From: Bifidobacterium saguinibicoloris
GTDB taxonomy: Bacteria > Actinomycetota > Actinomycetes > Actinomycetales > Bifidobacteriaceae
DNA: 64,000 nucleotides
NCBI RefSeq assembly: GCF_019331725.1
Contig: NZ_JAHBBF010000010.1
Location: 41,285 to 105,284, forward strand
Reading direction: 5' to 3'
Part shown: piece after piece, positions 35,782 through 51,940 of the stretch
Numbering within the stretch: position 1 is the first letter of the stretch
How the letters are laid out: each line of letters opens with the position of its first letter
Notes under the pieces: model-generated
Seen by the model: the letters and a program-made list of their open reading frames with translations, nothing else
Databases searched by the model: none
What the model was told of the DNA's origin: nothing
Program-made: the position numbers and the translations under genes

Positions 35782-37977
35782 TCACCGCAGCGGCCGTCCG
35801 CATCTGGGGCAGAGCGGCGAGACGACGCCGGTCCACGTCATGCGGCAGTACGGACAGAACCGCGTCGGGCCGGGTTGCGCCGGCGTGGGTCGTCCTTGCG
35901 CCGGGGGCTGCAGTGGAATGGATTGTCCCGGGATAGGTTGCGTCGGGCCGGGTTGCGTCGGCATGGCCTGTGTCGGGCCGGGTTGCGTCGGCATGGCCTG
36001 TGTCGGGCCGGGTTGCGTCGGCATGGCCTGTGTCGGGCCGGGTTGCGTCGGCATGGCCTGCGTCGGGCCGGGTTGCGTTGGTGTGGGGCGTCCTTGCGTC
36101 GGGCCGGCCTGCGCCGGCTGACGGTTGCCGTATCCAGTAGGCGCATACGGACTCATAGCTTGCGACCCGGGGGCGTTTGGACGAGCGGCCTGTCCGATCG
36201 GGCCGTAGACCGGTGACGGTCCGGCGACCCCCTGTCCCGCGTACCGCGGCGGTGCCGCGGGAGCGGCCGGCACACCCGGTACGGCTCCCGGCACGCTGGG
36301 CGCACCGGGCGCGCCGGGTACGCCGGGGCCACCCGTCGCAATGGGGCCACCCGGTATGGCCGGCGCCGTGTTCGCCCACCCGCGCCGCCGGGCGACGAAC
36401 ACGCCCACCAGCACCACGGCCACCGCGAGCGCCACGCCGCCGGAGGCCACGCCTATCCACATCCACGGTTTCCAGCCATGCGACGAGCCGTCCGAGCCGT
36501 CCGCGGCATTCCCGCCGGCCCGGCCTTTGCCGTCCTTGCCGCTGGCGCCGTCACCAGTACCGTCCTTCGCCGCGCCCGGCGTTCCGCGTTCGAGATCGTA
36601 GACCAGCACCTGCTTGCCGTTCCCGTCCGGCACGGCGAACCGGGAGCCGTCCCACGAAGCCGTGGCATGGCTGCTGCCGTACGATCCCGACACGGATTGC
36701 GGGATGGTCATCGGCTCCACCTTCCGCCCGTTCGTCACGTCGTAGGCGTACAGAGTGGTCGACCGTCCGGTGGCCGCCTCGTAGTAGATGACCGACCCAT
36801 CCATGCTGCCGTTCGGCGCGGTGCCGTCCGAGGTGGTGAATGCGGTGGCCTTGCCCAACTTCGGCTCGCCCTTCCCGGAGACGCCGGTGATCGGGGCGAC
36901 GCTCAGCGTTCCGCTGCGTGAGCTTTCCGGTTCGTTCAGCGTGGCGTACCAATCGTCGCCGTGAAGGAAGACGAACACGAGTTGTGCGTCGCCGGTGTCC
37001 GTGTGGTCCACGGAGCCGTCGTCCATGTGCACCCGGTAGAGGTTCGGTTCGCTCCAGTTGTAGGCCCAGACCGTGGAGCCGTGGTCGTCGGCCGGGCGCA
37101 GCGCCGGTGGATACGAGGGGTCGGTGCCGGCGGGGACCTTGGCTGTGCCGGTCACCTTGAACGTGGTGGCGTCCACGCGTCTGATGGTGCCGTCCGTGCC
37201 CGCCACGAAGTAGCATGATCCGTCCTTGGGCGCCACGACGAGCGGGCTGTGCGTCTCGTGCGTGACGTCGAAACTGCCGGTCTCCTTGCCGTTGGACGTG
37301 TCGAAAATGTGCACGGTCGAATGGTCCCCGGTGCGGCCGTCGTTTTCGTTCTCGACGGCGATGATGCGCGTGCCGTCATGGGTGAGCTGCCAGTTGCCCA
37401 CCTTGCCCAGCTTCACGATGGCGACCGTCTTGAGCGTCTTCGCGTCCGTCACGGTGAGGGTGACGTCGCCGTCGTCGCCGGGGTTCTCGAGGAGAAGCCG
37501 TTTGCCGACTTCGTCCGTGACCGCGTATTTCGCGTCCGGCAGGGTGTCCTGCTCCTTGCCGGTCTTCGCGTCGATGACGTGCAGCGTGTCGCTGATGTCC
37601 GTGACGTACAGGCGTGTGCCGTCCGGTGAGAAGGTGACGTCGAGCGGTGATTGGTCGAGTGTGATGCGTTGCGGATCCGTGGAGAACCGCGACTGTCCGT
37701 CCGCCCCGGCTTTCGCCGGCGTCGCCCGGTGTGCGCCGTCGCTTGTGCGTTCGATGGCCGACGCCGTGCGCGGCGCGCCGGGTGCGGTGACGCCGACCGG
37801 CGCGAGGGCGAGACAGGCAAGCATGCCGATGGTCCCGATGCAGGCCACGAGCGTGAGTGCGGCGGCGCGGATCGTCGTCACGGCGGCCGATCCGCGTGGT
37901 GCGGTCAGCTCGTGCGCGCTGCGTGCGGCCGTTCCGTGCGTGTGGTGCGTATGGTACGTGTGCCATGCCCGATTCAT
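35782..37977 (-). CDS. Membrane protein: outside propeller-like domain, cytoplasmic C-terminal zinc ribbon (paralogue 2)
   Basis: The 731-residue protein begins at ATG 37977, supported by an aaggggga ribosome site. After a His-rich start and signal helix (about 35-65), residues 100-470 are propeller-like blades (LDVTFSPDGTRLYVTDISDTLHVID, KVGNWQLTHDGTRIIAVENENDG). A membrane helix (about 505-528) precedes a Pro/Gly/Ala-rich linker with four to five copies of the decapeptide TQAMPTQPGP, and a zinc ribbon (Cys708, 711, 723, 726). The blades resemble YNCE/PQQ-type repeats more than paralogue 1. First gene of the minus-strand pair with 33711-35741 and divergent from 38132-39964. Confidence 0.78.
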   Translation of the reverse strand: MNRAWHTYHTHHTHGTAARSAHELTAPRGSAAVTTIRAAALTLVACIGTIGMLACLALAPVGVTAPGAPRTASAIERTSDGAHRATPAKAGADGQSRFSTDPQRITLDQSPLDVTFSPDGTRLYVTDISDTLHVIDAKTGKEQDTLPDAKYAVTDEVGKRLLLENPGDDGDVTLTVTDAKTLKTVAIVKLGKVGNWQLTHDGTRIIAVENENDGRTGDHSTVHIFDTSNGKETGSFDVTHETHSPLVVAPKDGSCYFVAGTDGTIRRVDATTFKVTGTAKVPAGTDPSYPPALRPADDHGSTVWAYNWSEPNLYRVHMDDGSVDHTDTGDAQLVFVFLHGDDWYATLNEPESSRSGTLSVAPITGVSGKGEPKLGKATAFTTSDGTAPNGSMDGSVIYYEAATGRSTTLYAYDVTNGRKVEPMTIPQSVSGSYGSSHATASWDGSRFAVPDGNGKQVLVYDLERGTPGAAKDGTGDGASGKDGKGRAGGNAADGSDGSSHGWKPWMWIGVASGGVALAVAVVLVGVFVARRRGWANTAPAIPGGPIATGGPGVPGAPGAPSVPGAVPGVPAAPAAPPRYAGQGVAGPSPVYGPIGQAARPNAPGSQAMSPYAPTGYGNRQPAQAGPTQGRPTPTQPGPTQAMPTQPGPTQAMPTQPGPTQAMPTQPGPTQAMPTQPGPTQPIPGQSIPLQPPAQGRPTPAQPGPTRFCPYCRMTWTGVVSPLCPRCGRPLR
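35941..36078 (+). repeat. 30-bp tandem repeats coding for a Pro/Thr/Gln linker
   Basis: Four full 30-base units (35941, 35971, 36001, 36031) plus a partial one, nearly identical in DNA, coding for the decapeptide TQAMPTQPGP inside the linker of the 35782-37977 protein. In-frame units can expand or contract without breaking the gene. Confidence 0.9.
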
Positions 37978-38021
37978 CAGACGTTCCCCCTTACGGCGCG
38001 TGCCGTTGCGCCATATGGCCA

Positions 38022-38027
38022 AGTCTA
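38022..38027 (-). promoter_or_regulatory. -10 box of the minus-strand propeller genes
   Basis: The minus strand reads TAGACT at 38027-38022, giving a ~38-base leader before ATG 37977. Confidence 0.4.
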
Positions 38028-38071
38028 CGCCCATACGGCCTTCGGACCTCGGATGGAGCCGGGTCGTGGCG

Positions 38072-38077
38072 TATGCT
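38072..38077 (+). promoter_or_regulatory. -10 box of the 38132 gene
   Basis: TATGCT, with gaggga ribosome site 10 bases before ATG 38132; it faces away from the minus-strand genes. Confidence 0.4.
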
Positions 38078-38131
38078 GGACGGTACAGGGGCATGCGGTG
38101 TGGCCTGCCTGGGGAAGCGAGGGAGACGGAT

Positions 38132-39964
38132 ATGGATGGGGTGCATATGGAACGGCCGTGCGGCCGTATGGCTGTGGCGCGTGTGATGTGTGCGGGGGAG
38201 TGCATGAGGGTTCTCGCGATGCGGCTGATGCCGTTGCTGGCGGCTTTCGCGTGCATGGCGGCGATGCTTGCCATCCCGCCGTCCGCCTATGCCGCCGGTG
38301 CGGTGAACCCCCGGGTGACGGGTCATGTGGATTTCAACCGTTATGCGAATCTGGACGTCGTCGATGTCTCGAAGGACGGGTCGGTCGCGGTCGTCTCGGC
38401 CACGCCGCAGAACGATGACTCCAGCGGTGAATACGACATGGTGAACTTCAAGGACATGTCCATCACCGAACTGAAGGATTCCTCGTATTCCATGCTCATC
38501 TCCGACGATGCGAAGCGCGTGTTCTACGCCGCGGACGACGGTTCGGTGAGGATGGTCGATGCGACGTCGAAGGACATCACCACGCTGCCCGGTCTGACGT
38601 GGAACGACAACTCCCACTTCGTGCGTGCCGGCGGGGACCGCCTGCTGGTCGCCAACGGCGCGGGGCGTGACACGCTGTATGACGTCGCGCGCAAGCAGAC
38701 GCTGGACACCGTCACGGAGACCAACCGGAGCCTGATGTCCCTTCCGACGGTCGACGCCGACCTGTCGACGATGTACGTGTTCGACATCGCCGAGGACGCT
38801 TCCGACGCCAAGCTGCGGGTGTACAGCCTCTCCGACGGCCATCGCGAACAGGCGAAGGACGTGTCGTTCCCGGACGGCATGATTCCCTCCGGTCAAGGCG
38901 TTGGCTCCTTCTCCTACTTCATGATCGGCCCGTATGACGGCAAGCTGATCGTCGCACTGCAGTTCAGCCTCGCCGAGGGGACGAACGTGTACCGTCTCGG
39001 TCTGCTGAACATATCGGACGGCACCATGACCTATCTGACCGGCCGGCCCGCCTACCCCCTGAACGAGTCCGCCGACAACCGCTACATGCTGGCCATCGAG
39101 GGGGATTCCGGCGAGCCGTCCGACGATCTGGAACTGTCCACCAGGGACGGCATCGACGGCATCGGGGCCATCACGGTGCGTGACGTGGCGGGAGGACGTG
39201 CCGTGGGACGCATCACGGACCGTTCCGAGATGCGCGCGTTCATGCGCGCCAGCCAATCGGATTCGGTGGCCATGTGGCCTGTGCCGTCCGATGACGGCAA
39301 GTACGTGTTCTTCGCCACGTACGACGACCTGAAGGATTCCGAGTTCGGGGTGGCGGACATGTCCGCCGGCAAGGTCTCCCAGGTGAGGCTGCCGGAATCC
39401 GATGACGCGGCCATAGGCGACGGCGGGTTCGGTTCCATCGCGGTCAGCGGAGACGGCGGCACGGTGCTGGGGGTCACCGATCTGCCCGCCGGTTCGCACG
39501 GCAAACGCATCATCGTGTACGACACCGGCGTGGGTGGCGCCACGTGGTCGCGTCCGTCGACGTGGATCAAGCTTGGTGTGGGCGTTCTCGCCGTCGCCGC
39601 GGTGACGGTCGGCGTCATCCTGCTGGTATTGCGTCTGCGCAAGCGCCGCAAGGCCGCCGTCGGTGCGTCGCCAGCCGCCGTCGCGTCCGCCGATGGTTCG
39701 ACGGCCGCGCCGCAGCCGGATGCGGCCGCCCAATCAGGCGGCATGCCGGCGGTTCCGATGCCGCCTGCGCCGGCGGTGCCGGCCGGGTCCGCGGTGCCGT
39801 CGCCGTCCCTGCCTCCGATGCCGGGGTCGCCGCAACCCGTGCCGCAACCGCAACCGGAGCGGCCCGAACCGCCCCTGTCACGCCCGAAGTTCTGTTCGCA
39901 GTGCGGCGCTGCCCTGCCGGACGATGGGCGGTTCTGCACGCAGTGCGGCCACCCGATGTTCTGA
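38132..39964 (+). CDS. Membrane protein: outside propeller-like domain, cytoplasmic C-terminal zinc ribbon (paralogue 3)
   Basis: The 610-residue protein has a signal helix (about 30-55, ending PPSAYAAG), an outside propeller-like region (about 60-470; blades such as LDVVDVSKDGSVAVVSAT), a membrane helix (about 480-502), a basic then Pro/Ala-rich cytoplasmic linker and a zinc ribbon of the form FCSQCG...FCTQCG (Cys588, 591, 602, 605). Start at 38132 has a gaggga ribosome site; an ATG 25 codons later is also possible. It is divergent from paralogues 1 and 2 with which it shares a 154-base promoter region. Same design, low residue identity: an old family with three local members. Confidence 0.78.
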   Translation: MDGVHMERPCGRMAVARVMCAGECMRVLAMRLMPLLAAFACMAAMLAIPPSAYAAGAVNPRVTGHVDFNRYANLDVVDVSKDGSVAVVSATPQNDDSSGEYDMVNFKDMSITELKDSSYSMLISDDAKRVFYAADDGSVRMVDATSKDITTLPGLTWNDNSHFVRAGGDRLLVANGAGRDTLYDVARKQTLDTVTETNRSLMSLPTVDADLSTMYVFDIAEDASDAKLRVYSLSDGHREQAKDVSFPDGMIPSGQGVGSFSYFMIGPYDGKLIVALQFSLAEGTNVYRLGLLNISDGTMTYLTGRPAYPLNESADNRYMLAIEGDSGEPSDDLELSTRDGIDGIGAITVRDVAGGRAVGRITDRSEMRAFMRASQSDSVAMWPVPSDDGKYVFFATYDDLKDSEFGVADMSAGKVSQVRLPESDDAAIGDGGFGSIAVSGDGGTVLGVTDLPAGSHGKRIIVYDTGVGGATWSRPSTWIKLGVGVLAVAAVTVGVILLVLRLRKRRKAAVGASPAAVASADGSTAAPQPDAAAQSGGMPAVPMPPAPAVPAGSAVPSPSLPPMPGSPQPVPQPQPERPEPPLSRPKFCSQCGAALPDDGRFCTQCGHPMF

Positions 39965-39977
39965 TTCCGGTGACCTG

Positions 39978-40008
39978 CGGACGGTTCCGTCGCAGGCGGA
40001 ACCGTCCG
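39978..40008 (+). terminator. Terminator of the 38132 gene
   Basis: Twelve-base-pair stem (39978-39989 with 39997-40008) and seven-base loop, 14 bases after the stop. Confidence 0.75.
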
Positions 40009-40100
40009 TCCGCGGCTGCGGGATGGGGCGCGGCGCGTACGTGTTGTACGGCTGTGCCTGCACAATGGGGCCTTCGACGGACGTGCCTGTGAACGGCAGG

Positions 40101-40106
40101 TACGAT
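40101..40106 (+). promoter_or_regulatory. -10 box of mutY
   Basis: TACGAT, giving a ~60-base leader with a gggaagg ribosome site before ATG 40171. Confidence 0.4.
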
Positions 40107-40170
40107 GGCGTCGGCCGTGACGGCATGAATCGGAGACCATCGGCGGCACGCAGGGAAGGCGGAACAAGAC

Positions 40171-41127
40171 ATGACACGTGACGGCGGCGACACCATGGCG
40201 ACGGGCGCGTACGCGACCGTGCCGGAACCGACGCCTCGGCATGCCGTCGAACATGTCCGCCGGAGGCTCGCCGCATGGTGGGAGACGAACGCGCGCGACC
40301 TGCCGTGGCGGTTCGGACGCACGACGCCGTGGGGCGTCCTCGTCTCCGAGGTGATGAGCCAACAGACGCAGATGAGCCGCGTCGTGCCCTACTGGAGCGC
40401 ATGGATGGACCGGTGGTCCGACGCCGCCGCGCTCGCCGCCGCGCCGAAGGCCGAGGTCATCACCATGTGGGGGCGGCTCGGCTACCCGCGCCGTGCATTG
40501 CGCCTGCAGGAATGTGCGAAGGTCGTTTCGGCCGAGTGCGGCGACGAACTGCCGCGCACGTACGACGCGTTGGTCGCGCTGCCCGGCGTCGGCGACTACA
40601 CCGCGTCGGCCGTGATGAGCTTCGCGTACGGCGAGCGCGTGGCCGTCATCGACACGAACATCCGCCGCGTGCTGTCACGCGTGTTTCTGGGCGAGGAGTC
40701 GCGCGGGGGCGCGGCGAGCCCCGCCGAACGGGCGCTCGCCGACGAGGTCCTGCCGAAGGATGCGTCGCGCTCGGTGACGTGGAACCAGTCGGTGATGGAG
40801 CTGGGCGCATTGGTGTGCACGGCGAAGAACCCGCTGTGCGACCACTGCCCGGTGGCGGGGGAGTGCGCGTTCCTGGCCGCGGGGCGTCCCGGGCTTGGTG
40901 AGCGGCGTACGCGCCCGCGCCAACGGTTCCAGGGGACGGACCGTCAGGTGCGTGGTCTGGTGCTCGAGGCGCTGCGCCGGCTGCCGGAGGGGACCGGCGT
41001 GCTGGAGCGCGCGACCGTCGAATCGCTGTGGAAGGACCGCGACCAGCTCGACCGGTGTGTGGCCGGTCTCGACGAGGACGGTCTCATCGAACTGCTGCCC
41101 GGCGGGGACGTGCGGCTTCCGCAATAA
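40171..41127 (+). CDS. mutY: A/G-specific adenine glycosylase
   Basis: The 318-residue protein has the HhH-GPD fold with MutY marks: SEVMSQQTQMSRV, the helix-hairpin-helix LPGVGDYTASAV, the catalytic Asp in VIDTNIRRVLSRV and a [4Fe-4S] cluster motif C-x6-C-x2-C-x5-C (CTAKNPLCDHCPVAGEC). It removes adenine mispaired with 8-oxoguanine. The C-terminal MutT-like domain of E. coli MutY is missing, as usual in actinobacteria, and a short extra domain replaces it. ATG with gggaagg ribosome site. Confidence 0.93.
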   Translation: MTRDGGDTMATGAYATVPEPTPRHAVEHVRRRLAAWWETNARDLPWRFGRTTPWGVLVSEVMSQQTQMSRVVPYWSAWMDRWSDAAALAAAPKAEVITMWGRLGYPRRALRLQECAKVVSAECGDELPRTYDALVALPGVGDYTASAVMSFAYGERVAVIDTNIRRVLSRVFLGEESRGGAASPAERALADEVLPKDASRSVTWNQSVMELGALVCTAKNPLCDHCPVAGECAFLAAGRPGLGERRTRPRQRFQGTDRQVRGLVLEALRRLPEGTGVLERATVESLWKDRDQLDRCVAGLDEDGLIELLPGGDVRLPQ

Positions 41128-41206
41128 GGGACGGTTTCGTACGGCGGTATGTGAAGAAGGATGCGGGAATGGCGTCGGGCGGCCATGCCATGACCGGACG
41201 GGAATC

Positions 41207-41221
41207 TAGACTGGGGGCGTT
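41207..41221 (+). promoter_or_regulatory. Near-leaderless promoter of the 41222 gene
   Basis: TAGACT (41207-41212) ends nine bases before the ATG. Confidence 0.45.
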
Positions 41222-41881
41222 ATGGCAGTGCAGAGGAACACGGCGGGCAAGGCTCCGAAGAAACGCAGGCGCAAGCTCAGCAAACGGCAGCGGGCGATCT
41301 ACCGTCGCCGCCGCATCGTGGTGGGCGTGCTGCTCGCGGTGTTCCTTGCATTGGCGGTGTTCTGCGTGTACAGCATCTCGCGCGGCGTGGGCTTCGTCTA
41401 CGATGCGACGTTCGGCTCGGTCTCGCATGCGGTGATGGAACGGTCCACCGCCCCCGAGCCACATCACAGCTCGGGCGTGCGCGATTGCTCGGCGAAGGAC
41501 ACGCGGCTGGAGCTGACCGCGAAATCCGCCACGGTGCCGGTGGGCGGCTCCCTGGAGTGGGTGGCGACCATCGTGCACGAGGGCAACGATTCCTGCCTGC
41601 TGGACGCCTCCGATTCCGGCCGTGTGCTCACCATCACCCAGAACGGGCAGAAGGTGTGGAGCTCCGACGTGTGCCCGGTGGACGCGCGCCGTCTGCTCAT
41701 GGCCAAGGGGGACAAGGACATCCAGTCGATCACGTGGGGCGCGAACAGCACCACGGACGGCCAGTGCGTGGAGAACCAGGACGAGCTGCCGAAGGTGGAC
41801 CGCGGCACGTACGTGGGTGTGCTGCGGCTCAAGAACGCGCCGAAGGTGAAGAGCCAGCCGGTGACGATTGAGGTGCAGTAA
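41222..41881 (+). CDS. Small membrane-anchored protein with outside Cys-pair domain
   Basis: I do not recognise this 219-residue protein. It has a strongly basic N-terminus (KKRRRKLSKRQRAIYRRRR), one membrane helix (about 33-55), and an outside beta-rich domain with four cysteines (VRDCSAK, NDSCLLD, SDVCPVD, DGQCVEN) likely in two disulfides. The domain resembles DUF4232-like actinobacterial envelope proteins in composition. It sits alone between mutY and rpoB, and its transcript may run into rpoB; the gap has no terminator. Confidence 0.7.
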   Translation: MAVQRNTAGKAPKKRRRKLSKRQRAIYRRRRIVVGVLLAVFLALAVFCVYSISRGVGFVYDATFGSVSHAVMERSTAPEPHHSSGVRDCSAKDTRLELTAKSATVPVGGSLEWVATIVHEGNDSCLLDASDSGRVLTITQNGQKVWSSDVCPVDARRLLMAKGDKDIQSITWGANSTTDGQCVENQDELPKVDRGTYVGVLRLKNAPKVKSQPVTIEVQ

Positions 41882-42113
41882 CTAGACTCTCATACACGGC
41901 ATTTGTGAAGATAGTGTGTCGATTTGTGAATGGGCGAGGTGCCGCCGGATGAATTCGCGGTGAACGTCTCCTCATATCACTACTATTTTGTGTTTGCATA
42001 CGGTGTGTCATATTGCGGGCATGCCACCAACGATGAAGCGTCCGCATAGGCATATGGTGGCCATGCGGCGCTCCCGGGGAACCATACGATTAGCGAGCGA
42101 TAAGGAACGTCCA
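41882..42113 (+). promoter_or_regulatory. Leader/promoter region of rpoB
   Basis: AT-rich for this genome; the nonamer atttgtgaa occurs twice (about 41909 and 41931). A -35-like TTGCAT near 41994 is followed by weak -10 candidates. The exact start is not clear. Confidence 0.4.
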
Positions 42114-45677
<3,564 letters not shown>

Positions 45678-45693
45678 GACGCGGGGCGCCGCG

Positions 45694-45746
45694 CCGGACC
45701 GCCCGGAAGGCCGTGACGTCCATGTGACGCACGGCCCCGGGCCCGG
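45694..45746 (+). other. Large hairpin between rpoB and rpoC
   Basis: Nested pairing: 45709-45715 with 45730-45736, 45701-45706 with 45737-45742, and ccgg of 45694-45697 with 45743-45746, broken by small bulges. The remaining gap carries the rpoC leader. It could attenuate or process the rpoBC message. Confidence 0.55.
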
Positions 45747-45824
45747 CGGCGCGGACCCGCGCACCCCACGGTGCAAACGAACGAAACAGTCGTAGCAAAA
45801 CGAGTAAGTAAGGACATCACAACA

Positions 45825-49949
<4,125 letters not shown>

Positions 49950-50029
49950 GCCGAACGCCCCGTCCCGCATCCGTCGCATTCCCCCGAACGCAGGGGGAAC
50001 GCGACGAAGATGAACGGACGGTGAATCCT

Positions 50030-50074
50030 TGGCAACGGCCCGGGACCCCCATCGGGGGTCCCGGGCCGTTGCCA
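50030..50074 (+). terminator. Terminator of the rpoBC operon
   Basis: Twenty-one-base-pair perfect stem (50030-50050 with 50054-50074) and three-base loop: very stable, though T-poor afterwards. Confidence 0.8.
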
Positions 50075-50087
50075 TCGATAAACGGGG

Positions 50088-50115
50088 TTGTATTGTCGGT
50101 TTTTCAGAGTATGGT
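50088..50115 (+). promoter_or_regulatory. Promoter of the kinase operon
   Basis: TTGTAT (50088-50093), 16-base spacer, TATGGT (50110-50115); leader of about 100 bases with agaagggg ribosome site before ATG 50219. Confidence 0.5.
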
Positions 50116-50218
50116 CAGGAATCAAGTATCGCTGTGGGCGGTACGGGGAAGGTAGTTCGGGTCCCTGATCGCCCGCGGCGTGGAAGCACGACCGAGAGAA
50201 GCAGAAGGGGCCGCACGT

Positions 50219-51940
50219 ATGGTGGCTGAAAACACGCTTGTGGGCAAGCGGTACCGCATCCTGACCCGGATAGGCAAGGGCGGCATGTCCACCGTCTATC
50301 TGGCGATGGACTCCTCGCTGAACAAACAGTGGGCCGTCAAGGAGATCCGCAACGTCTCCGACCCCGTCCAGCGCGACCTCGTCATCAGAAGCCTCACCGT
50401 CGAAGCGAACATGATCAAGCGCTTCGACCATCCGGCCATCCCGCGCATCGTGGACCTCATCGAGGAAAAGGGCTCCCTGTTCGTCGTGATGGACTACGTG
50501 GAGGGCCAGACGCTGGCCAGCCTCCTCAAGAAGGAAGGCCCGCAGAAGGAGAAGGATGTCGTCAACTGGGGCATCCAGCTGTGCGACGTGCTCGACTACC
50601 TCCACCGCCGCAAGCCGCCGGTCGTGTTCCGCGACATGAAGCCCTCCAACGTGATGCTCACGCCGGAAGGCGCCGTCAAACTCATCGACTTCGGCATCGC
50701 ACTGGAGATCGGCAAGGGCGAACGCCCCCTCATCGGCGACGACCGCCAGCTCGGCACGCCGGGCTTCGGCGCACCCGAACAGTTCGACCCGAACGGCACC
50801 GTGGACGAACGCACCGACATCTACGCGCTCGGCGCCACACTCTTCTACCTGCTCACCGGATCGCACCCGCGCAAGAACGGCATCGTGCCGATCCGCCGCA
50901 TCAACCCCGCCTTGAGCGAGGGCCTCGAACGCGTCATCGACAAGGCGACGCGCGAGAACCCGGACGAACGCTTCAACACGTGCGCCGAATTCGCGTACGC
51001 GCTCAGGCACTACCAGGAGGAGGACGCGGCGCACCGCGGCGCGCTGCTCGCCAAGTGGCGCGGCTTCCTCGCTGCGGCCATCGCCTCCGTGGTCTGCCTC
51101 GCCCTGTCCGGCGGGTCCCTGCTGCTCGCCAACCGCGCGCAGGACAACGACTACGACTACTGGATGAACAAGGCCGGACAGAGCACCGGCGACGCCCAGG
51201 CCGTGGACGCCTACCTCAAGGCCGCCGACATCAAGACCGGCAGCGTCGAACCGTACGAGAAGCTCATCGAACGCTACACGGCCGACGGCACGTTCACCGA
51301 CAAGGAGGAGCGCGTCTACAACGCCGCCATCACCGCCCACTCCGACGACCTCGCCAAGGACGCGGACGCGTGGGCCTCGCTCAGCTACGACACCGGCCGC
51401 ATGTACTGGTACTACTACAACGGTCCGAAGATGAAGACCGCGTCCGGCGCCTCGCAGGGCTCCGACCCGATCCGCTACGCGCGCATCCGATCCGCCTCGC
51501 AGTGGATGCACAACGCCGCGAAGGACAAGAACTTCAAGAACGCGAAGATCGCGCAGATGTACGCGGACATCGCCGACTTCAACACGCAGATCGTCCCGCT
51601 CATCAACGAGGGCGGCGACGCCGGCAAGTACAAGCCGTACTTCACCAAGCTCAACGACCTCATCGCCTCGGCCGAGGCCGAGGACAACGACGTGATCCGT
51701 CTCGAGGCCGCGAACCTCACATTGGACGCGCTGCGCGTCTACCCGCGCAAGTTCCGCGCCGACGGCGTCGGACAGGACCAGATGACGCAGCTGGCCCGCA
51801 AGGCCGGCGATCTGGCCGGCAAGGTGACGCCCACCACGGACGCGCAGGACCAATCGAAGCAGCAGGCCGAACAGGCCCTGCAACCCACGTACGAGGCCAT
51901 CGCGAACGCCTTCGTCGATATCAAGGGGGATGCCAAGTGA
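50219..51940 (+). CDS. Membrane Ser/Thr protein kinase with outside helical domain
   Basis: The 573-residue kinase has a complete N-terminal catalytic domain (about 10-270): glycine loop IGKGGMSTVY, Lys41 in WAVKEI, catalytic Asp139 in FRDMKPSN (the HRD His is Phe), DFG Asp157 and APEQ. A membrane helix (about 281-303) leads to an outside, Ala/Lys/Tyr-rich helical domain that looks like TPR-type repeats rather than the PASTA repeats of cell-wall kinases such as PknB. It likely senses an outside cue and phosphorylates Ser/Thr. It overlaps the next gene by four bases (GTGA). An FHA protein encoded 8 kb downstream is a candidate partner. Confidence 0.92.
   Translation: MVAENTLVGKRYRILTRIGKGGMSTVYLAMDSSLNKQWAVKEIRNVSDPVQRDLVIRSLTVEANMIKRFDHPAIPRIVDLIEEKGSLFVVMDYVEGQTLASLLKKEGPQKEKDVVNWGIQLCDVLDYLHRRKPPVVFRDMKPSNVMLTPEGAVKLIDFGIALEIGKGERPLIGDDRQLGTPGFGAPEQFDPNGTVDERTDIYALGATLFYLLTGSHPRKNGIVPIRRINPALSEGLERVIDKATRENPDERFNTCAEFAYALRHYQEEDAAHRGALLAKWRGFLAAAIASVVCLALSGGSLLLANRAQDNDYDYWMNKAGQSTGDAQAVDAYLKAADIKTGSVEPYEKLIERYTADGTFTDKEERVYNAAITAHSDDLAKDADAWASLSYDTGRMYWYYYNGPKMKTASGASQGSDPIRYARIRSASQWMHNAAKDKNFKNAKIAQMYADIADFNTQIVPLINEGGDAGKYKPYFTKLNDLIASAEAEDNDVIRLEAANLTLDALRVYPRKFRADGVGQDQMTQLARKAGDLAGKVTPTTDAQDQSKQQAEQALQPTYEAIANAFVDIKGDAK

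Noticed and set aside
35941..36078. CRISPR array
   Set aside because: Units follow without spacers and code in frame for a linker; no cas genes in the window.
37226..38131. 302-codon N-terminal extension of the 38132 protein
   Set aside because: It runs antisense through the neighbouring gene; the ATG at 38132 has a ribosome site and leads to a signal peptide.
37978..38274. N-terminal extension of the 35782-37977 protein
   Set aside because: The frame stays open but the true ATG at 37977 has a strong ribosome site and the extension overlaps the divergent promoter.
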